DNA from: Apostichopus japonicus
Taxonomy: Eukaryota > Echinodermata > Holothuroidea > Aspidochirotida > Stichopodidae
Reading direction: 5' to 3'
DNA: 64,000 bases
NCBI RefSeq assembly: GCF_037975245.1
Contig: NC_092582.1
Location: 6,738,001-6,802,000, forward strand
The notes under the pieces are model-generated. The model was not told where the DNA came from. It was given only the letters and a program-made list of their open reading frames with translations, and ran no database searches. Shown piece by piece: positions 1-11,740 of this stretch. Position 1 is the first letter of the stretch. Each line of letters begins with the position of its first letter. The translations under genes and the position numbers were made by a program.

Positions 1-449
1 GTTCATTACTGAAATCTTTAAAGGGAACATGAAAAGACAAAAATATAATATGCGTATAAACTGAGGGTAAAAACTTTGGAATGTCTTCTTTGTATTATAT
101 TAATAAGTCTGTGACAATTGACTTGTATCCACAAGTTTCCATGGTAACGACATAAGTGAGCTATGCAGTCTTTCCTGACTTTCTGCTACTAACAGATGAA
201 TCTTCATTTTGCTTCAATTGGCATTCCCTTTAAGACATCCTTTTTAAGTGACAGCATCTGCGTCACTATATCATTTATGGGTTTTGCGAAAAGAAAAAGT
301 ATGAAAAGTATTTGATTTTGTGGTATGAAATTGTCTCTTGTACAGTTAATACAAGAAAAAGAACCGGCAAAGTAATTTAACTGGAAGATTTGTCTCACGC
401 GGAGTCAGACATGAAATATTAAAGTTATAAAAAATATTAAAGCTGAATG
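1..449. other. intergenic, nothing recognised
   Basis: AT-rich sequence with only a short minus-strand open frame (204-398) that resembles no known family. No repeat, RNA gene or splice-bounded exon was seen. Confidence 0.6.
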
Positions 450-479
450 TTACGTCGGGTGCTCTAACTTTGTACCATC

Positions 480-645
480 CATAGGCTCGTGACCATAGTT
501 AGTTCTTTTGAAGGGGAGGATGGGGGGGTGGGGGGGGTCACAACTTTTGTCTGTCCTAAAGAAAGGTCTAAGGGGATCGACCCTCCCCTTGAGAAACTTT
601 TGTCTGAGTAAGGCGATTAAATGCAATTTTGTGCAGTACAATCTT
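480..645 (+). mobile_element. decayed hAT-type MITE fragment
   Basis: The stretch holds GGTCTAAGGGGATCGACC, then CCTCCCCTTGAGAAACTTTTG, then AAATGCAATTTTGTGCA. The same order of blocks (GGTCTAAGGGG, CCTCCCC, TTGGAAAATTTT, GATGCAATCTGGTGCA) forms the 138-bp repeat inside the intact hAT-like element at 41864-42768. G-rich tracts lie upstream, as in those elements. No intact terminal inverted repeat or target duplication remains, so this is an old or truncated copy. The small open frame on the minus strand here is a by-product of the repeat. Confidence 0.45.
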
Positions 646-2285
646 TCATATTTCAGGATGTGTGTTTAAAGATAATCAATTTGGAAGACTTTTTTTTGGG
701 GGGGGGGGGGAGGGAGGGCGTGTCTATGGCTATGGCTGTTACCCTGTTGTGACAAAGTGATGTAATATTTAACTGTATAATTTAATATCTCTGATGCTAA
801 CAGAAAGATTAATGTGCTTACAACCAATGTGTAGGCTGTTCCATGCTAGTGAGTTATTACCTGCTAACTACAGTGTGCAGATAATTTTGTGTCCCACAAA
901 CTTGAGGTTATGTATCTTAATTTTATTTGCAAACCTTTGAACTTCTTGGGTCAAAATATTATGTCTTATATTATGTCCATTTTGTTGTACTTTAGTAACA
1001 TTTTCTATTTGGAGACAATTTATCTTTCCTTTGACCGTTAAAAATGGTATACACCATAAATATAATAATATGCAACGCAAAACTGCAGCTGTAGAGAATA
1101 AATAATCATAAATTGGCATAAACAAATATACTTAAAAATATTACTATTAGAAGACGGAACTAAAAAAGAAACCGTCACTCAAAGCTCCGCCATTTTGTTT
1201 CCAAAGATATCACATGTCAAAGTACAAGACGACCACGAACGTTAGCAAGAGCAGCAGAAGCTAAGTTACGCTCCTATTTGAGAAATTTGTTTTGATTGGC
1301 AATATATTTGCGCAGTTTATCCCTTTTTATTGAGAGAAAAATATAAGACCGGCGGGATAACGGTGTCATTTCCTCTTCCTCCCATCTCCCTTTTCCCTGA
1401 AATCACGTGACTATTTCCCGAAATAGACTGCTTTCAACGGTTGTTGCCCTAATTACTGTATAGGGTGTATTCGAACCGCGCCTTGTCAAGTTTGCTTGCT
1501 TACGGGAACACTCAATAGTATATGTATTAAATTAAACCGCTAATAAACTAGCTGATTGGGAGTACAACAAGTGTTAATGACTCGAATCTCTCCGTTTTAA
1601 GATAGAGAGACAGAGATGAAAACCAAGGCAACTTTAATCAAAATTAACACAACTTTTTAGGCGGGAAAGACGTTGTAAAAAGTGTAACATTAATGATATG
1701 TGAATATGTTACTATATCAGATGAGACAACGTTATACCTGTCTCTTAAATTAAATTACTCGGGGAACGCTCAAACGATAAAGAAGACGTTCAAGAGAAGA
1801 TATAAGATGCTAAATGAATACTTTGTAATGTCACATGGTTGGACGGTTTCTCTGACTGACATAACACCGGAGGCGACGCAGTTTCATTTTAAGTGCAAAT
1901 GAAACCAGACGGGTTTTCCCTGTTGATATTAGCGCTAAGAATGTAAAGTAGATTACTTTCTTCTAGTACCATACACGTTAGTTAAGAAATGTAGGACACG
2001 GTTGGTTAATAAAACTACTTAGATGCCACTTATATAGCCTCTTCATGAATCTGTTCAGTTGGCAATCTATACTCACTTGTCAGTAAAAAAAGCTCGTCGT
2101 ATACTACACTTCAACAGTTTTGTAAAATATTTCGAATTTTGCCAATTAGACGTACATTGCAGGCATTGAGAAAACACTGCTCGGGAGGAAAACTTACGAT
2201 GTGTACCACAGTGTTTGATGAGGGGTATCGTCTGCACATTTCAGCTCAAATTGCATGCGTTTGTATTTCTATGTATGGTAATGTT
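646..2285. other. intergenic, nothing recognised
   Basis: Contains a G13 run (698-710). There is an unrecognised 69-codon plus-strand open frame at 1693-1902 with no domain or splice context. No other structure was seen. Confidence 0.5.
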
Positions 2286-2289
2286 CTCT

Positions 2290-2850
2290 TCACCTTAGGC
2301 TATACATATATAACCTAATTTGACCGAACCTAGATAATGATAACCTTACATTACCTAATATTACCTATCCTAATCAAGTCAGAGCCATGCATTGACTCGC
2401 ACTGCAGGATTTCATAGATGGAGAACAAACATTACACCCCCCCCCTCCCCTCACCTTTACCGATTTAGCGAGGGACATGAACATTTATGGAACGGCATTC
2501 TGTTTCCGGAAGAGTGGTATTATCTTTCCTTAACAGAATGAAAGATATCCTGCATCGACTGAACGTTTTCTCCTGTTGACTGACGATGGAGGTGGTAGCA
2601 TGGTACCTCTGAACCCCCACCCCCTCCCCTTGTCGCGTACGAGATTTTTTTTGATTGAACTCAAAGCTTAACTATCCTGACATTACCTGTATAACCTATA
2701 CAATAACATCATATTACCTAATCGAACCTCGAGACAAAGCTATGAAATAACCTGACTTAACCTATATAACGGAATGTAACCTAACATAACCTTTTATTAC
2801 CTGTTAACCTAACCAAGTCAAACCTGGATAACGAAACCGTTCTCCAGACA
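2290..2850. repeat. degenerate AACCT/TTACCT-rich repeat, two blocks
   Basis: Blocks at about 2299-2390 and 2683-2845 are full of TAACCTAA, TTACCT and ATAACCTA words. Both end in a similar phrase (CCTAATCAAGTCAGAGCC and CCTAACCAAGTCAAACC). This looks like a decayed pentanucleotide microsatellite, or two diverged copies of one repeat. The spacer of about 300 bp carries C-rich stretches (2437-2455 and 2612-2628). The words overlap the CCTAA motif of some telomeres, but the array is too irregular and short to be telomeric. Confidence 0.4.
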
Positions 2851-2859
2851 TTTTTCTTT

Positions 2860-4300
2860 TTAACAATTCTCCAGAGTATTGTTTATTCAAAAAATGATCA
2901 ACTAATAACCTCTTACAGATTATATTCACAAATAAAGAACTGTGGGTAAATATTTAAAGAATTATATTCGATCCTCACTGCATTTTATCGCTCGTATACT
3001 TTTATTACCGTATGAAACATTTTGAACAGCCCATTAAAATATGTATAAAAACAAGCTATGATGTTTACATTACTAATTAGGATAATGACCGATTATATTG
3101 TTATGGAAATTTAGTATCGAATGCTGACAATGCTGACTACAGATGGCGATGAATAACTAACCAATTAAACAAAGTGCGTATACTGCAGTGGTTACGCTGT
3201 ACACAAAAACCTATATAGTCTTCATGTTTGTGATGATACTAACAAACAGAAACAATTTCTTGTACGGTAAGAAAAGTCGGCTTTGTAGGACTGAGTAAAG
3301 GCCTATGGGTCAAAATATACGTTTGCTTATGAACTGATCAACAGAGGCGGTAACTCCCTGTTCTTCATAAATAGAGCCCTTGATAAATCTGTGAAATTGC
3401 AATCATATTTACCATTCATGTTTCTCTATGTATGTCCACCACAAATGTTGATATTTTCAAAATTACGCTCGACGACATATATTTTCGAAATGTAAGTTAA
3501 ACTCATCTAAACACGAACAAATTTAGATCCATCCATCCAGAACGGTTACAGCTTATCTCACTTCCTATAAAACCAATTTTAGATATGAGTGAAATAGTGC
3601 CTTTTTTTATTTCTGTGTGTTTTATTTGATATACAGAAATATAGGTGCGTTGCTCTTTCATGTAAACAAAGTCACTAAAACACATACATAGATATATACT
3701 ATATATAAACTGCACAAACAGATTGAACCATCTGTGAATATAGCCTGGAGTCACCTTAAGAGTATATAACGATAAATATTGCTGACGCACAGCCATTAAA
3801 ATATTTCATCTCGAGGTCCCAAGATATTTTTTGTGAAGTTTAAAAAGAGAGACTGAGTACAATGAACCTACAACTGCAGTAACTAGTATATGAAAAATCA
3901 TTAACTTTTAAAAATGATTGCAAAACTTGCAGTATAATTATCATCAACAGAAGAATTTTGTTAGCTTGTTATTATCAGGTTGGTCTGCAATTATTCCAAG
4001 TATGCCTTATACTATTCATCAAGATATGATTGCTATTTATCAAACTATGATTGCTAGTATTGTGTTTCATAAATCAAATTTGAATGAATCAGCAATTAAT
4101 GAAATTGTTCGAATCTAAACATTTTGTATAGTCATGAGATTTAAGGTATATGTAAGTCGCACATTTCAACCGACAACCGGACACCTTATACCTTAAAAAG
4201 TATGCAGTATGAAACACATTTACGAGCAACCAATGCAGAATTGTGAACTTTGACCTCACTAGTTGCAATGATAAATTGTAATAGAAACAAGACAGAATGA
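2860..4300. other. intergenic, nothing recognised
   Basis: Two unrecognised open frames only: minus 3503-3796, 97 codons, and plus 3918-4118, 66 codons. At 3343-3359 the string GGCGGTAACTCCCTG resembles the reverse complement of part of the 86-bp satellite at 55.2-56.4 kb, but it is too short to call a copy. Confidence 0.5.
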
Positions 4301-4432
4301 CCTATATATTTGTTATGTGATATACAAGTATCCTATAGCATCGAACTAGAGCACCAATGATGCAGAAGCTCATACCTTTTTGAGCTGAAAAATGTAGGGC
4401 CCACAAAACCAATTTTGGGCCCGTGGGGGATA

Positions 4433-4475
4433 CCCCCCCCCCCCCTCCGTTAGCAGAATCCTGGCCACACCACTG
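4433..4475 (-). mobile_element. solo hAT-like terminal repeat
   Basis: Read on the minus strand from 4475 this begins CAGTGGTGTGGCCAGGATTC and runs into a G13 tract (C13 on plus, 4433-4445). A CAGTGG(C/T)GT start followed by a G run is how the intact hAT-type MITEs of this window begin (48352 and, reversed, 38313). No matching second terminus or target duplication was found nearby, so it is a truncated copy. The adjacent GGGCCCACAAAACC and GGGCCCGTGGGGG may belong to the same element. Confidence 0.4.
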
Positions 4476-4919
4476 GCTATAATTCCTATTTTCCCCTTTA
4501 AATCCTATTTTACCCACTCTTTCAAACAATACCACTGACCTACCCTATTAAACTTCCCCCCCCTCTACCTTAGCAGACATAACAAGCACTCCCTACAAGA
4601 CATAACTTCACAAGCTGCCTACATACCTCGGGCTCAAAGACTTCTAAGAATCGGCAAGTGCTGATTGGCTATAGGGCTCTCATGCTTACAGTTCAACAGT
4701 TAATAACAACTCCCAGTCCTGCTTGAATTCCACTAACAGCCTCTGCAGAGCTTAACCACAAATGTAAACAAACACTGCAGAAACTGGGAGACAAATTAAA
4801 GGAGCTTTGGCAAAAAGTGAAGGCTCAGATTTTTTTAAGCAATGGGGATTAATTGTAATTAATTAACTTTTGACCAAAAATTTTTAGGCATCACCTTATT
4901 CATACACAATCCAACAATC

Positions 4920-5525
4920 ATCAGTTCAACTTTGAATATGATCCATCAAATCTTGAGGAGATTGAGATATTTGAAAATATTACAAAGAATGACCCCCGAT
5001 GACCCCCTAAATGACATTTGACCTCAATTTTCCGAACACCCCTCGTAACTCTCATCCCGAGGAACATTGTGACCAAGTTTCATTATAATTGGCCATACAC
5101 TGTACGAACAGGAGCAATTTGAAAATATAGGGCCGCGGCCCGGGCCACAAAAGACCCCTAGTTGATCTTTGATCTCAAATTCATGAACACCCTGAAGGTA
5201 AAACTACCATAGGACTATCGTGACAAACCCTCAACATTGTACCATGGAATCTGTAGGAGAAGAAGCATTTTGCGTATTTCCACAAAATGGCCCATTACGG
5301 CCCACAGGTGACCTTTGACCCCAAATTTTGGACCATCTCTGATGGCCCTATACCCAATGGTCCTTGTGTCCAAGTTTCATGAAATTCCATCAAACACTGT
5401 GCGAGTGGGAGCGGTTTTACCAATTGTTGACGGATAGAGTGATAGAGTGATAGAATGATAGAGTGATAGAGTGATAGACGCCGCACTGTAACAATAGCTC
5501 ACACCAGCATGCTGGTATGAGCTAA
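4920..5525 (+). mobile_element. Helitron/pearl-like non-autonomous element
   Basis: Three diverged tandem units of about 146 bp occur at about 5014-5128, 5163-5277 and 5309-5425, with a partial unit at 4921-4979. Each has a TTTGACC(T/C)CAAATTT-like start and a CA(A/C)ACTGT..GAG(C/A)AG-like end. They are followed by a (GATAGAGT)n microsatellite (5433-5480). A 28-nt hairpin (5496-5523, core ACCAGCATGCTGGT, outer arms AGCTCA/TGAGCT) comes next, then CTAA (5522-5525). Tandem core, microsatellite, terminal hairpin and CTRR end match the layout of Helitron-related elements such as bivalve pearl repeats. The 5' end is not defined, and assignment to Helitrons is inference from architecture. Confidence 0.5.
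5433..5480 (+). repeat. (GATAGAGT)n microsatellite
   Basis: Six 8-bp units in register (5433, 5441, 5449, 5457, 5465, 5473). One has a G-to-A change and the last is partial. It lies between the tandem core and terminal hairpin of the Helitron/pearl-like element. Confidence 0.85.
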
Positions 5526-5529
5526 AAAT

Positions 5530-8500
5530 TGATCGAACTTTGAACCGCTGCACAAAATGATTCTTTTATCTTATATATGAAAAGCCCTTTTATAAGTTGA
5601 GTTCACAGAGAGACACATTTTAGCCATGCACTGTGACGTCACTGGTTATCGTCATTACTGGTATCAGTCGAACAGAGCATTAAATTATTCACTGAATAAG
5701 TAAAACATAAAAAATACGCAGCATACTATAACCTTTCACAGTTATCTATTAAACACAATCAAGATAATGTGCAGTTCCTATTATAATCATTATACATGCG
5801 GTATCTGTTCACGCATGCAGACTATCAGTTGTGCAAATCACCGACGCACTAGCTGGACGCTAAACCCGAGCAGCACTCCCACAGCGTGTGTGGGTGTCGT
5901 TATCCTCTCCACCGTAAAGTATATGTGTTTGGTGAGAATAATTTTATAAAATATGTATATGTGTAGTCAAGTACGTTACTTTAAAAGATTAATATCTTGA
6001 AGTTAGATTCAGAGATTTCTCTAAAACTGTAACCCTGATATGGGTGGGTGTTTATTAACTTGTACACTATCTATTTCACTTTGCGCACGGGCAAGGGCTG
6101 AAATATGAATGTTGGTTATAAGTCATCATTAGAATCGATTTACATTCATACTTTAACAAATTCATTACCAACTGTATCATATTATATGGAAATAGTCACA
6201 GACTTATTATCATAACAATTGACTAAATAATCAAAACCATCAGCCTATCGGGGAAAAGTATCATACATGAGATCTGTACTGTTATTTCCATATAACATTT
6301 TGTATATATCGAAGTAGGGCATTCCGTACTGTAGGCCATTGTACTACTAAGCTACATAATGTCCTTGGCGACAATAGATTGAATCTATCCATCATTTTTC
6401 ATATACTTCCGTGTCTGAAATTGTAAATGCATTACAGACAAATACCATATGTTTTCCAAGGATATACGGCTGTATACAGCACAAAACGTGACTGAACAAT
6501 AATAATTTCCTAGTAATTCATCGTCGATTCTCGTAAAAAGGTGTATAAGAGAGCTAAATTTATGAAGTCATCCTTGCCTATTTTTTAAGTTTATTTATGT
6601 CAACACATAAACTTTAAGATCGTAGATACTTATCTTGTTCACCCGAAATCTGTTGTTGAATTTCTCATACTGTATAGTTGTTCGCGTCAGAGTATAGTAA
6701 ATATAGTAGTATGCATGGAAATTGATTTTACGTGGAGTTTAAAAACAGTGCGTAAACGCTGATCACATCGGCATTGTTAAGGTTTGATATGATCGAGTCG
6801 TTAGTCCCAAATAATAAACAAAACAAAAACAAGCAATGGCTGTAATTAAATTAAAATAATTTATTTTCATTTTGCTGGGGGGGGGGGGGGTTCGGAGGGT
6901 TACACTTTTCTTATATTAAGAAAAGTTGTGAAACCTACCTCGTCGCGATCCCCATCTTCAACTCGAAACCGGCCTGATTTGAAACCATCTTGTTGTTCTC
7001 TGGCACCCAGCTAAGGTAAAGAAAGATTAAAAAACGTAAAGTAGAATTTGATGACGTCATTTTTTATACCTAATGCATATTTATGAGTAGGGTTGAGGGC
7101 GAAGTGTAAGAATGTTACCATCGATTATAGGTTATTTGAAAGTGGAAAGTGCATATAGGTAGATTGGAGACAAGTAAGAGATGAGTGAAGTAAATCAACT
7201 AATTTCATCATTCAGAATGTAACATTATACTTAAAATATGGCTGTTATGATTGTTTTTATCTACCGAGTTCATTCAATGCCATATCGAGTGAAATTTCTT
7301 CCTGTTTTTTTCTTTAAAAGAATAAAGCTGTGTAGCTTTTGATAACTGTAATTTGAACATCGAGGAAGGTTTTTAATTTTGTCTTGAATGTTTCTTCATA
7401 TATGTCTGTTTGTATCGTTTGTTTGTATTGATTTTAAGGTTTTCTTTGATCTTAATCTGACGTTGCACGGATACATATATAACAATACATGAATTATTAA
7501 CTGTTAAAGGGAGCTTAAGTTATACAGGTGAAAGGATCATTTGACGTGAAAATAATTGTGTAAACTTCAAACTTGTCAAATACGAGTCTATAAAACGATT
7601 CCTCCCAAACTGACCTACAGGACATACCCCAATGTATTCCTGAACTGTTTGGAACATTCTAAACTGATATTGCATGTCACTCCAGTGCAATTGTTAAGTT
7701 ACTAAGAATATGAGAAGAGAACTGAAGGTGTTCTTTGCCGAAACTGGATCATCGGGATTTGTTAACCACAGCCTCACTGTCACAGTATGTACAGTAGTGA
7801 AAAGGAAAGCTTACTGGAATGCTATCTAGATACACTGTTCACCTCAATAGCATATCCAGTCCATTTATAGGTTTGTGCATAGGTTGTTACAATGTATTAA
7901 AGACAGTTATAAGAGAAGAGAGGTGGATAGGGGGGCATATTTCATGAGCATATATAGCTTCGATAACTCTTACATCTGATTTTAGGTTTCATGTACTAAG
8001 CGGAATGTAATTCAAAGAGAGCATGACAGGGATATATATATAAATGATTGAGCAATAATTAAAAAGTTCTAAATCCCATAAATGGAGATTAAAATATCTG
8101 GTATTTCCCCACTATCTGCATGAAATTGTTAAATTTCACACAGCTGTCGATTCATCAGTTAATATTTCACGATTATGTAGCAAACAAAAATTATCAAATA
8201 AAGTATAAACATTTAAGGAATAATGAAAGCAAAACTTTCTGTAGGCGTTTAAAGTAGTTTTTGGGTGACTGACTTGAGTTTATATTAATCAGGGCCTTGT
8301 ATAGATGCTATCTTGGTAAGTGACTTTCCGTGAGACTGGTTTATACCCGGTTTATCATCACTCACTTGGTACACACGTTTCCCTATTTTCATTAAAAAAC
8401 GAACCCTAACCTTTCAAAGAGAACTTCAAGGAACTTTGAATACCAATTAAATATCGTAAATCAAATGCAAGGTAGCGTTTCATTTATTAACTGTAACCGA

Positions 8501-8930
8501 TCAACTCTAAAAGGCACCTCATAATGATATATGGTGCTTATTGAACCATTTCGAATGGGTAAACACATTATAACATGGCTTTGCTTCAATAGTAGAAAAT
8601 ATACACAACCTATCTGTTCTTCCCGCCAGACTGATTGCCTCCATATACTGCAATAACCACGCATTTATTGCCCAACATCTTCCCAACCCTAGTCTAATCA
8701 TCGTAATGACCAAATCATCTGCTAATGAACTTAATTACTCCTCTATTGTAATTCTTTGCTGGGAAACTATAATGAGATTGACTATAACAACATTCTTTGT
8801 ACTCATTTTGTGGTATGCCGGACAGTGTCACAAATATATCCACACACCGCTGCTTTCAAAATGACTTACAATGAGAAAATGAAATATACTATTGACAGAG
8901 CATCTGTATGACCTATATCAAAAGCATGTT
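5530..8930. other. intergenic, nothing recognised
   Basis: Contains a G14 run (6877-6890) and two exact TGACGTCA palindromes (5634 and 7052). Short minus-strand open frames at 8461-8713 overlap one another in different frames and resemble nothing known. Confidence 0.5.
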
Positions 8931-8933
8931 AAA

Positions 8934-8993
8934 CCACACCCTATACCCCACCACACCCTATACCCCACCACACCCTATACCCCCTCCCCCACC
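8934..8993 (+). repeat. 18-bp minisatellite, about 3 copies
   Basis: The unit CACCACACCCTATACCCC is repeated almost perfectly three times and grades into C-rich sequence. No gene context. Confidence 0.85.
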
Positions 8994-8999
8994 CCACCA

Positions 9000-10000
9000 A
9001 ATATGAAAGAATTAACAAACTGCAATAAAATATGTCACAAAATGCTTTAACAGCATAGCTCTGCAACGTAGATACAACTTAGAAGAATTGATTTATATAC
9101 TGAAATATATCGGATTGGACAGGCAAATGAATTGCAAAGAATTAATTGGCAACAATAAACACTGTAACAAATTGCTATATCATGAAATAGGAAATGGACT
9201 AGGATTACATTAACTCGTGCTAACAAATTTTCCAATGTTTTGTGACAGTATATTATGATGGTCAAGTCCGAAGAAAAACGAAGCAGTTTACACAGGTTTA
9301 GGGCCATTTTACATTCCATTATATGTTGCAATCTATTTTAGTATATTGCCCTATGATATGTTGAGCAATAAACTACATTCTGAAGAAAGAGTTTACAAGA
9401 AAGTACAACAGCATTGATCCAAGGTTTGAAAAAGAGATATTATCGATATCTTCAGGGAACACTAATAGTACAAGATCGTATCAAAGTACTTCCAACAAGT
9501 TCACTGTCTATTTATTAGTCGTAACGTCACTTTTTTCGAATCTTAATGACAAGACTATTAATCAAATTGTTTGTTCTACCATAGAAACAACAACATTGCT
9601 TGTGCATATCATCAATATGTTTTCGCACGGTCTTCAATAGACCATTTATTTCAAATCTTATTGATCTGATTGAGTTAAATTGAATAGTTCAATATATGTT
9701 AGTAAAAAGATATAATTTTAAATAAGTAATAAAATATAAATATATTTCAGTAAAATATATTCAAATTTTCTGTTAAATCTGCTTAAGCGCTCGTCATTTG
9801 GAATATGTTTACTTAAAATGGTCATTGCATGGAGACAGTATAGTTATATTCAGAGAGACAACATTGTATGCACGAAGCTTGTTGTTTGTTAAGCAAAAAC
9901 TGAAAAAACACGAGTCCGGGCCTGGATTCACCAGCTTTCCAGCCGATTCACACAGACATTACATTAACTATTGTTAATCTTAAAGGTTTGTATCACAATA
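9000..10000. other. intergenic, nothing recognised
   Basis: AT-rich. A minus-strand open frame of 94 codons (9047-9331) resembles no known protein and has no coding-like composition. Confidence 0.5.
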
Positions 10001-10003
10001 AAT

Positions 10004-10185
10004 ACTGGATTGTGCTGATAAATTTTCTATGCCGGTAGCATGTGCTATTAGGTTTACAGTAAGAACTGAGGATATGTGTAATCCCAACAAATCCCAACAA
10101 CTGGATTTGTTGGGATTATACACATACCATCAGTTCTTACTGTAATCCTTATAGCACATGCCATCGATTTATAGCACGATCCAGT
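10004..10185. mobile_element. 182-bp foldback (hairpin) element
   Basis: Two long arms face each other. The left starts ACTGGATTGTGCT and the right ends with its inverse, AGCACGATCCAGT. Matching inner blocks are AGCATGTGCTAT/ATAGCACATGCC, GTAAGAACTGA/TCAGTTCTTAC and ATCCCAACAAAT/ATTTGTTGGGAT. The arms are about 80 bp with several small mismatches and indels, and the spacer is only about 10 bp. The transcript would fold into one long hairpin. This is the form of a foldback MITE; a source of small RNA is also possible. No clear target duplication was found. Confidence 0.7.
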
Positions 10186-10302
10186 TGTTTACTTTGGTAC
10201 AAAACGTTAAGCTTTACAGTAGAATTACTGAGTTCTCTGTGTGTTTCGGGTGTTTTGATGGAACAGCAGCTTTACTCTTTTCTACGTATAAAATCTAAAC
10301 AA

Positions 10303-10613
10303 TGTGTAAAAGTAAGCTGGCCTGACGTTTCTATCCTAGCAGGATCTTCTTCAAAGGCTAAACGACAAGTAACAGTAACAGAGACACGCACAGAATACAG
10401 ACAGGTTAATGAGCATGGTGAACACAAAGAGATAGATAAAAGGGGATTAGTAGACAAGGGATGGAGAGAAGAAAGAAAGTTTCTGTTTACTTGTCATTTA
10501 GCCTTTGAAGAAGATCCTGCTAGGATAGAAACGTCAGGCCAACTTACTGTTACACATTCTCTTACACAAGCTCTCTAATGGATAAGCAGTTTGTTAACAG
10601 TTTTATTTTATTT
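10303..10613 (-). mobile_element. Penelope/retrozyme-like insertion, copy 1
   Basis: The 311-bp insert is bounded by a 14-bp perfect direct repeat TAAAATCTAAACAA (10289-10302 and 10614-10627), read as a target-site duplication. Inside, a block of about 75 bp at 10301-10376 recurs inverted at 10484-10559. Its core, on the strand of interest, holds CTTTGAAGAAGATCCTGC then TAGGATAGAAACGTCAGG. The hairpin GATCCTGCTAGGATA-GAAAC resembles stem II and the GAAA strand of a hammerhead ribozyme, a motif known from Penelope-like elements and retrozymes. The expected CUGAUGA core is not intact. The middle (10377-10483) matches copy 2 at 52.6 kb. The 107-codon open frame across it is a repeat artefact. 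Family assignment is inference. Confidence 0.6.
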
Positions 10614-10627
10614 TAAAATCTAAACAA

Positions 10628-11015
10628 CGCATTAAACTTCATCGCTACCGATCAGTTTATTTGTAAAACACTTCCTTGTTTTTTTTTGTTATTTAAATAT
10701 TTGTAGTACACTAACATATCATTCAGATCCACATTCTTGATACTTTTGGCATTACTCATATTTTTTCCGTAACATAATATAGGTGGTACTTCATGGCCAA
10801 TTCACCGTATGACGTCATAGGTCAGTATACCTACTAGAATTTCCTGTGAGTGTTCTAATACTGCACGGACAACAACCAGAAGTGTACAGTTTACGTGACT
10901 CGTATAGCCACCCTGTCTAGAAGGTTGTATTGTGTAGTAGTTGTGGTGAATGTTATTGCTGACAGTTTACTTCGAAAAAGGTGTTTGCCCGACCAACTGA
11001 AATGATTCTTGCAGC
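10628..11015. other. intergenic, nothing recognised
   Basis: Contains one exact TGACGTCA (10810-10817). No gene, RNA or repeat was recognised. Confidence 0.5.
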
Positions 11016-11019
11016 AATA

Positions 11020-11061
11020 GTTTGACCAGGGAGGTTTTCCATAACAACTCCCTGGTTTGAC
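11020..11061. mobile_element. 28-bp palindromic micro-insertion, copy 1
   Basis: The element 11027-11054 has arms CAGGGAGGTTTT and AACAACTCCCTG around CCAT. The left arm differs from the consensus CAGGGAGTTGTT at two bases. It is flanked by the perfect 7-bp direct repeat GTTTGAC (11020-11026 and 11055-11061). Three more copies occur at 20464, 20514 and 34171, each with its own 7-bp repeat. The 5'-CAGGG end fits the CANRG terminus of P-superfamily transposons, which make 7-8 bp duplications. At 28 bp it can only be a non-autonomous derivative or a remnant. Confidence 0.75.
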
Positions 11062-11470
11062 TGAGGAAATCATACCTTGCAGTATGGCTTCCATTTTGAT
11101 CCAAACATCCAAATGTTGAGTGAATATCGGCTATATAGTTCAACAATTGGATACTTTGAATAATCAACAACAAAAAATTCAATGATATTTGTGGATGAAT
11201 AACATGCAACACAGAATGAGCATACTCACAACCGAATATTATAGTCTATTCGCTTTTCATAAAGAAATTAAGAATATTCATTCATATTTTGATATATTGT
11301 TACGATAAAAGGACGTTCTCGTGTCCTCTAAAATAGGAACCAAAGACTATAAGCTGTAGCTCAGAAAAGAAAACCAACTTCGTGATAAAACGCGACGAAA
11401 TAATGTTGATGACGTCACTGTAATTTCGCAAGCAACGCTAAAGTCTACGAGTAAACTTCATAGACTAAGG
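11062..11470. other. intergenic, nothing recognised
   Basis: One exact TGACGTCA (11410-11417). No gene-like or repeat signal recognised. Confidence 0.5.
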
Positions 11471-11639
11471 TTCATTGAGATCTTCTTCCTGGTGTGTGAC
11501 AAAATGTGTTTTCTGTCACGCCACTATTGGAAATCTGGTCAGGAAGAGAGAGGCCTCGGAACTTATTCAGATCTATGGGTCACGTGGTAACATATTCAAA
11601 GGAGCGGGGGATTACGTGCCACCAATCCAACCATCGACC

Positions 11640-11740
11640 AGATCTTGTGATGTGCACGATTGGAAAGCAATTAACCGCATCTAGGAATTGAACCTAGCTC
11701 GTGGGAACCAATCAATGGCTGGTAGTCAACTATTACTTGT
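11640..11740 (-). repeat. tRNA-like SINE fragment
   Basis: On the minus strand 11681-11697 forms a textbook T-arm: stem CTAGG/CCTAG with the 7-base loop TTCAATT. It provides a near-consensus B box GGTTCAATTCC. Upstream on that strand TAGTTGACTACC could be a weak A box and ACCAG/TTGGT a 5-bp anticodon-like stem, but the loop lacks U33 and no acceptor stem forms. A working tRNA is therefore unlikely; a decayed tRNA-derived SINE head is the better reading. Confidence 0.4.

Noticed and set aside
2290-2850. Interstitial telomere repeat (CCTAA-like words)
   Set aside because: Too irregular, mixed with TTACCT and ATAACC words; no run of uninterrupted telomere units.
4705-4722. AACAACTCCCAG as a fifth micro-insertion
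   Set aside because: Only one partial arm, no inverted partner and no 7-bp direct repeat.
10255-10578. 107-codon frame containing FEEDPARIETSGQ
   Set aside because: It spans the Penelope/retrozyme-like insertion and its inverted end; the peptide is a by-product of the repeat.
11675-11735. Functional tRNA gene on the minus strand
   Set aside because: The T-arm is perfect, but there is no acceptor pairing and no U33 in the anticodon loop.
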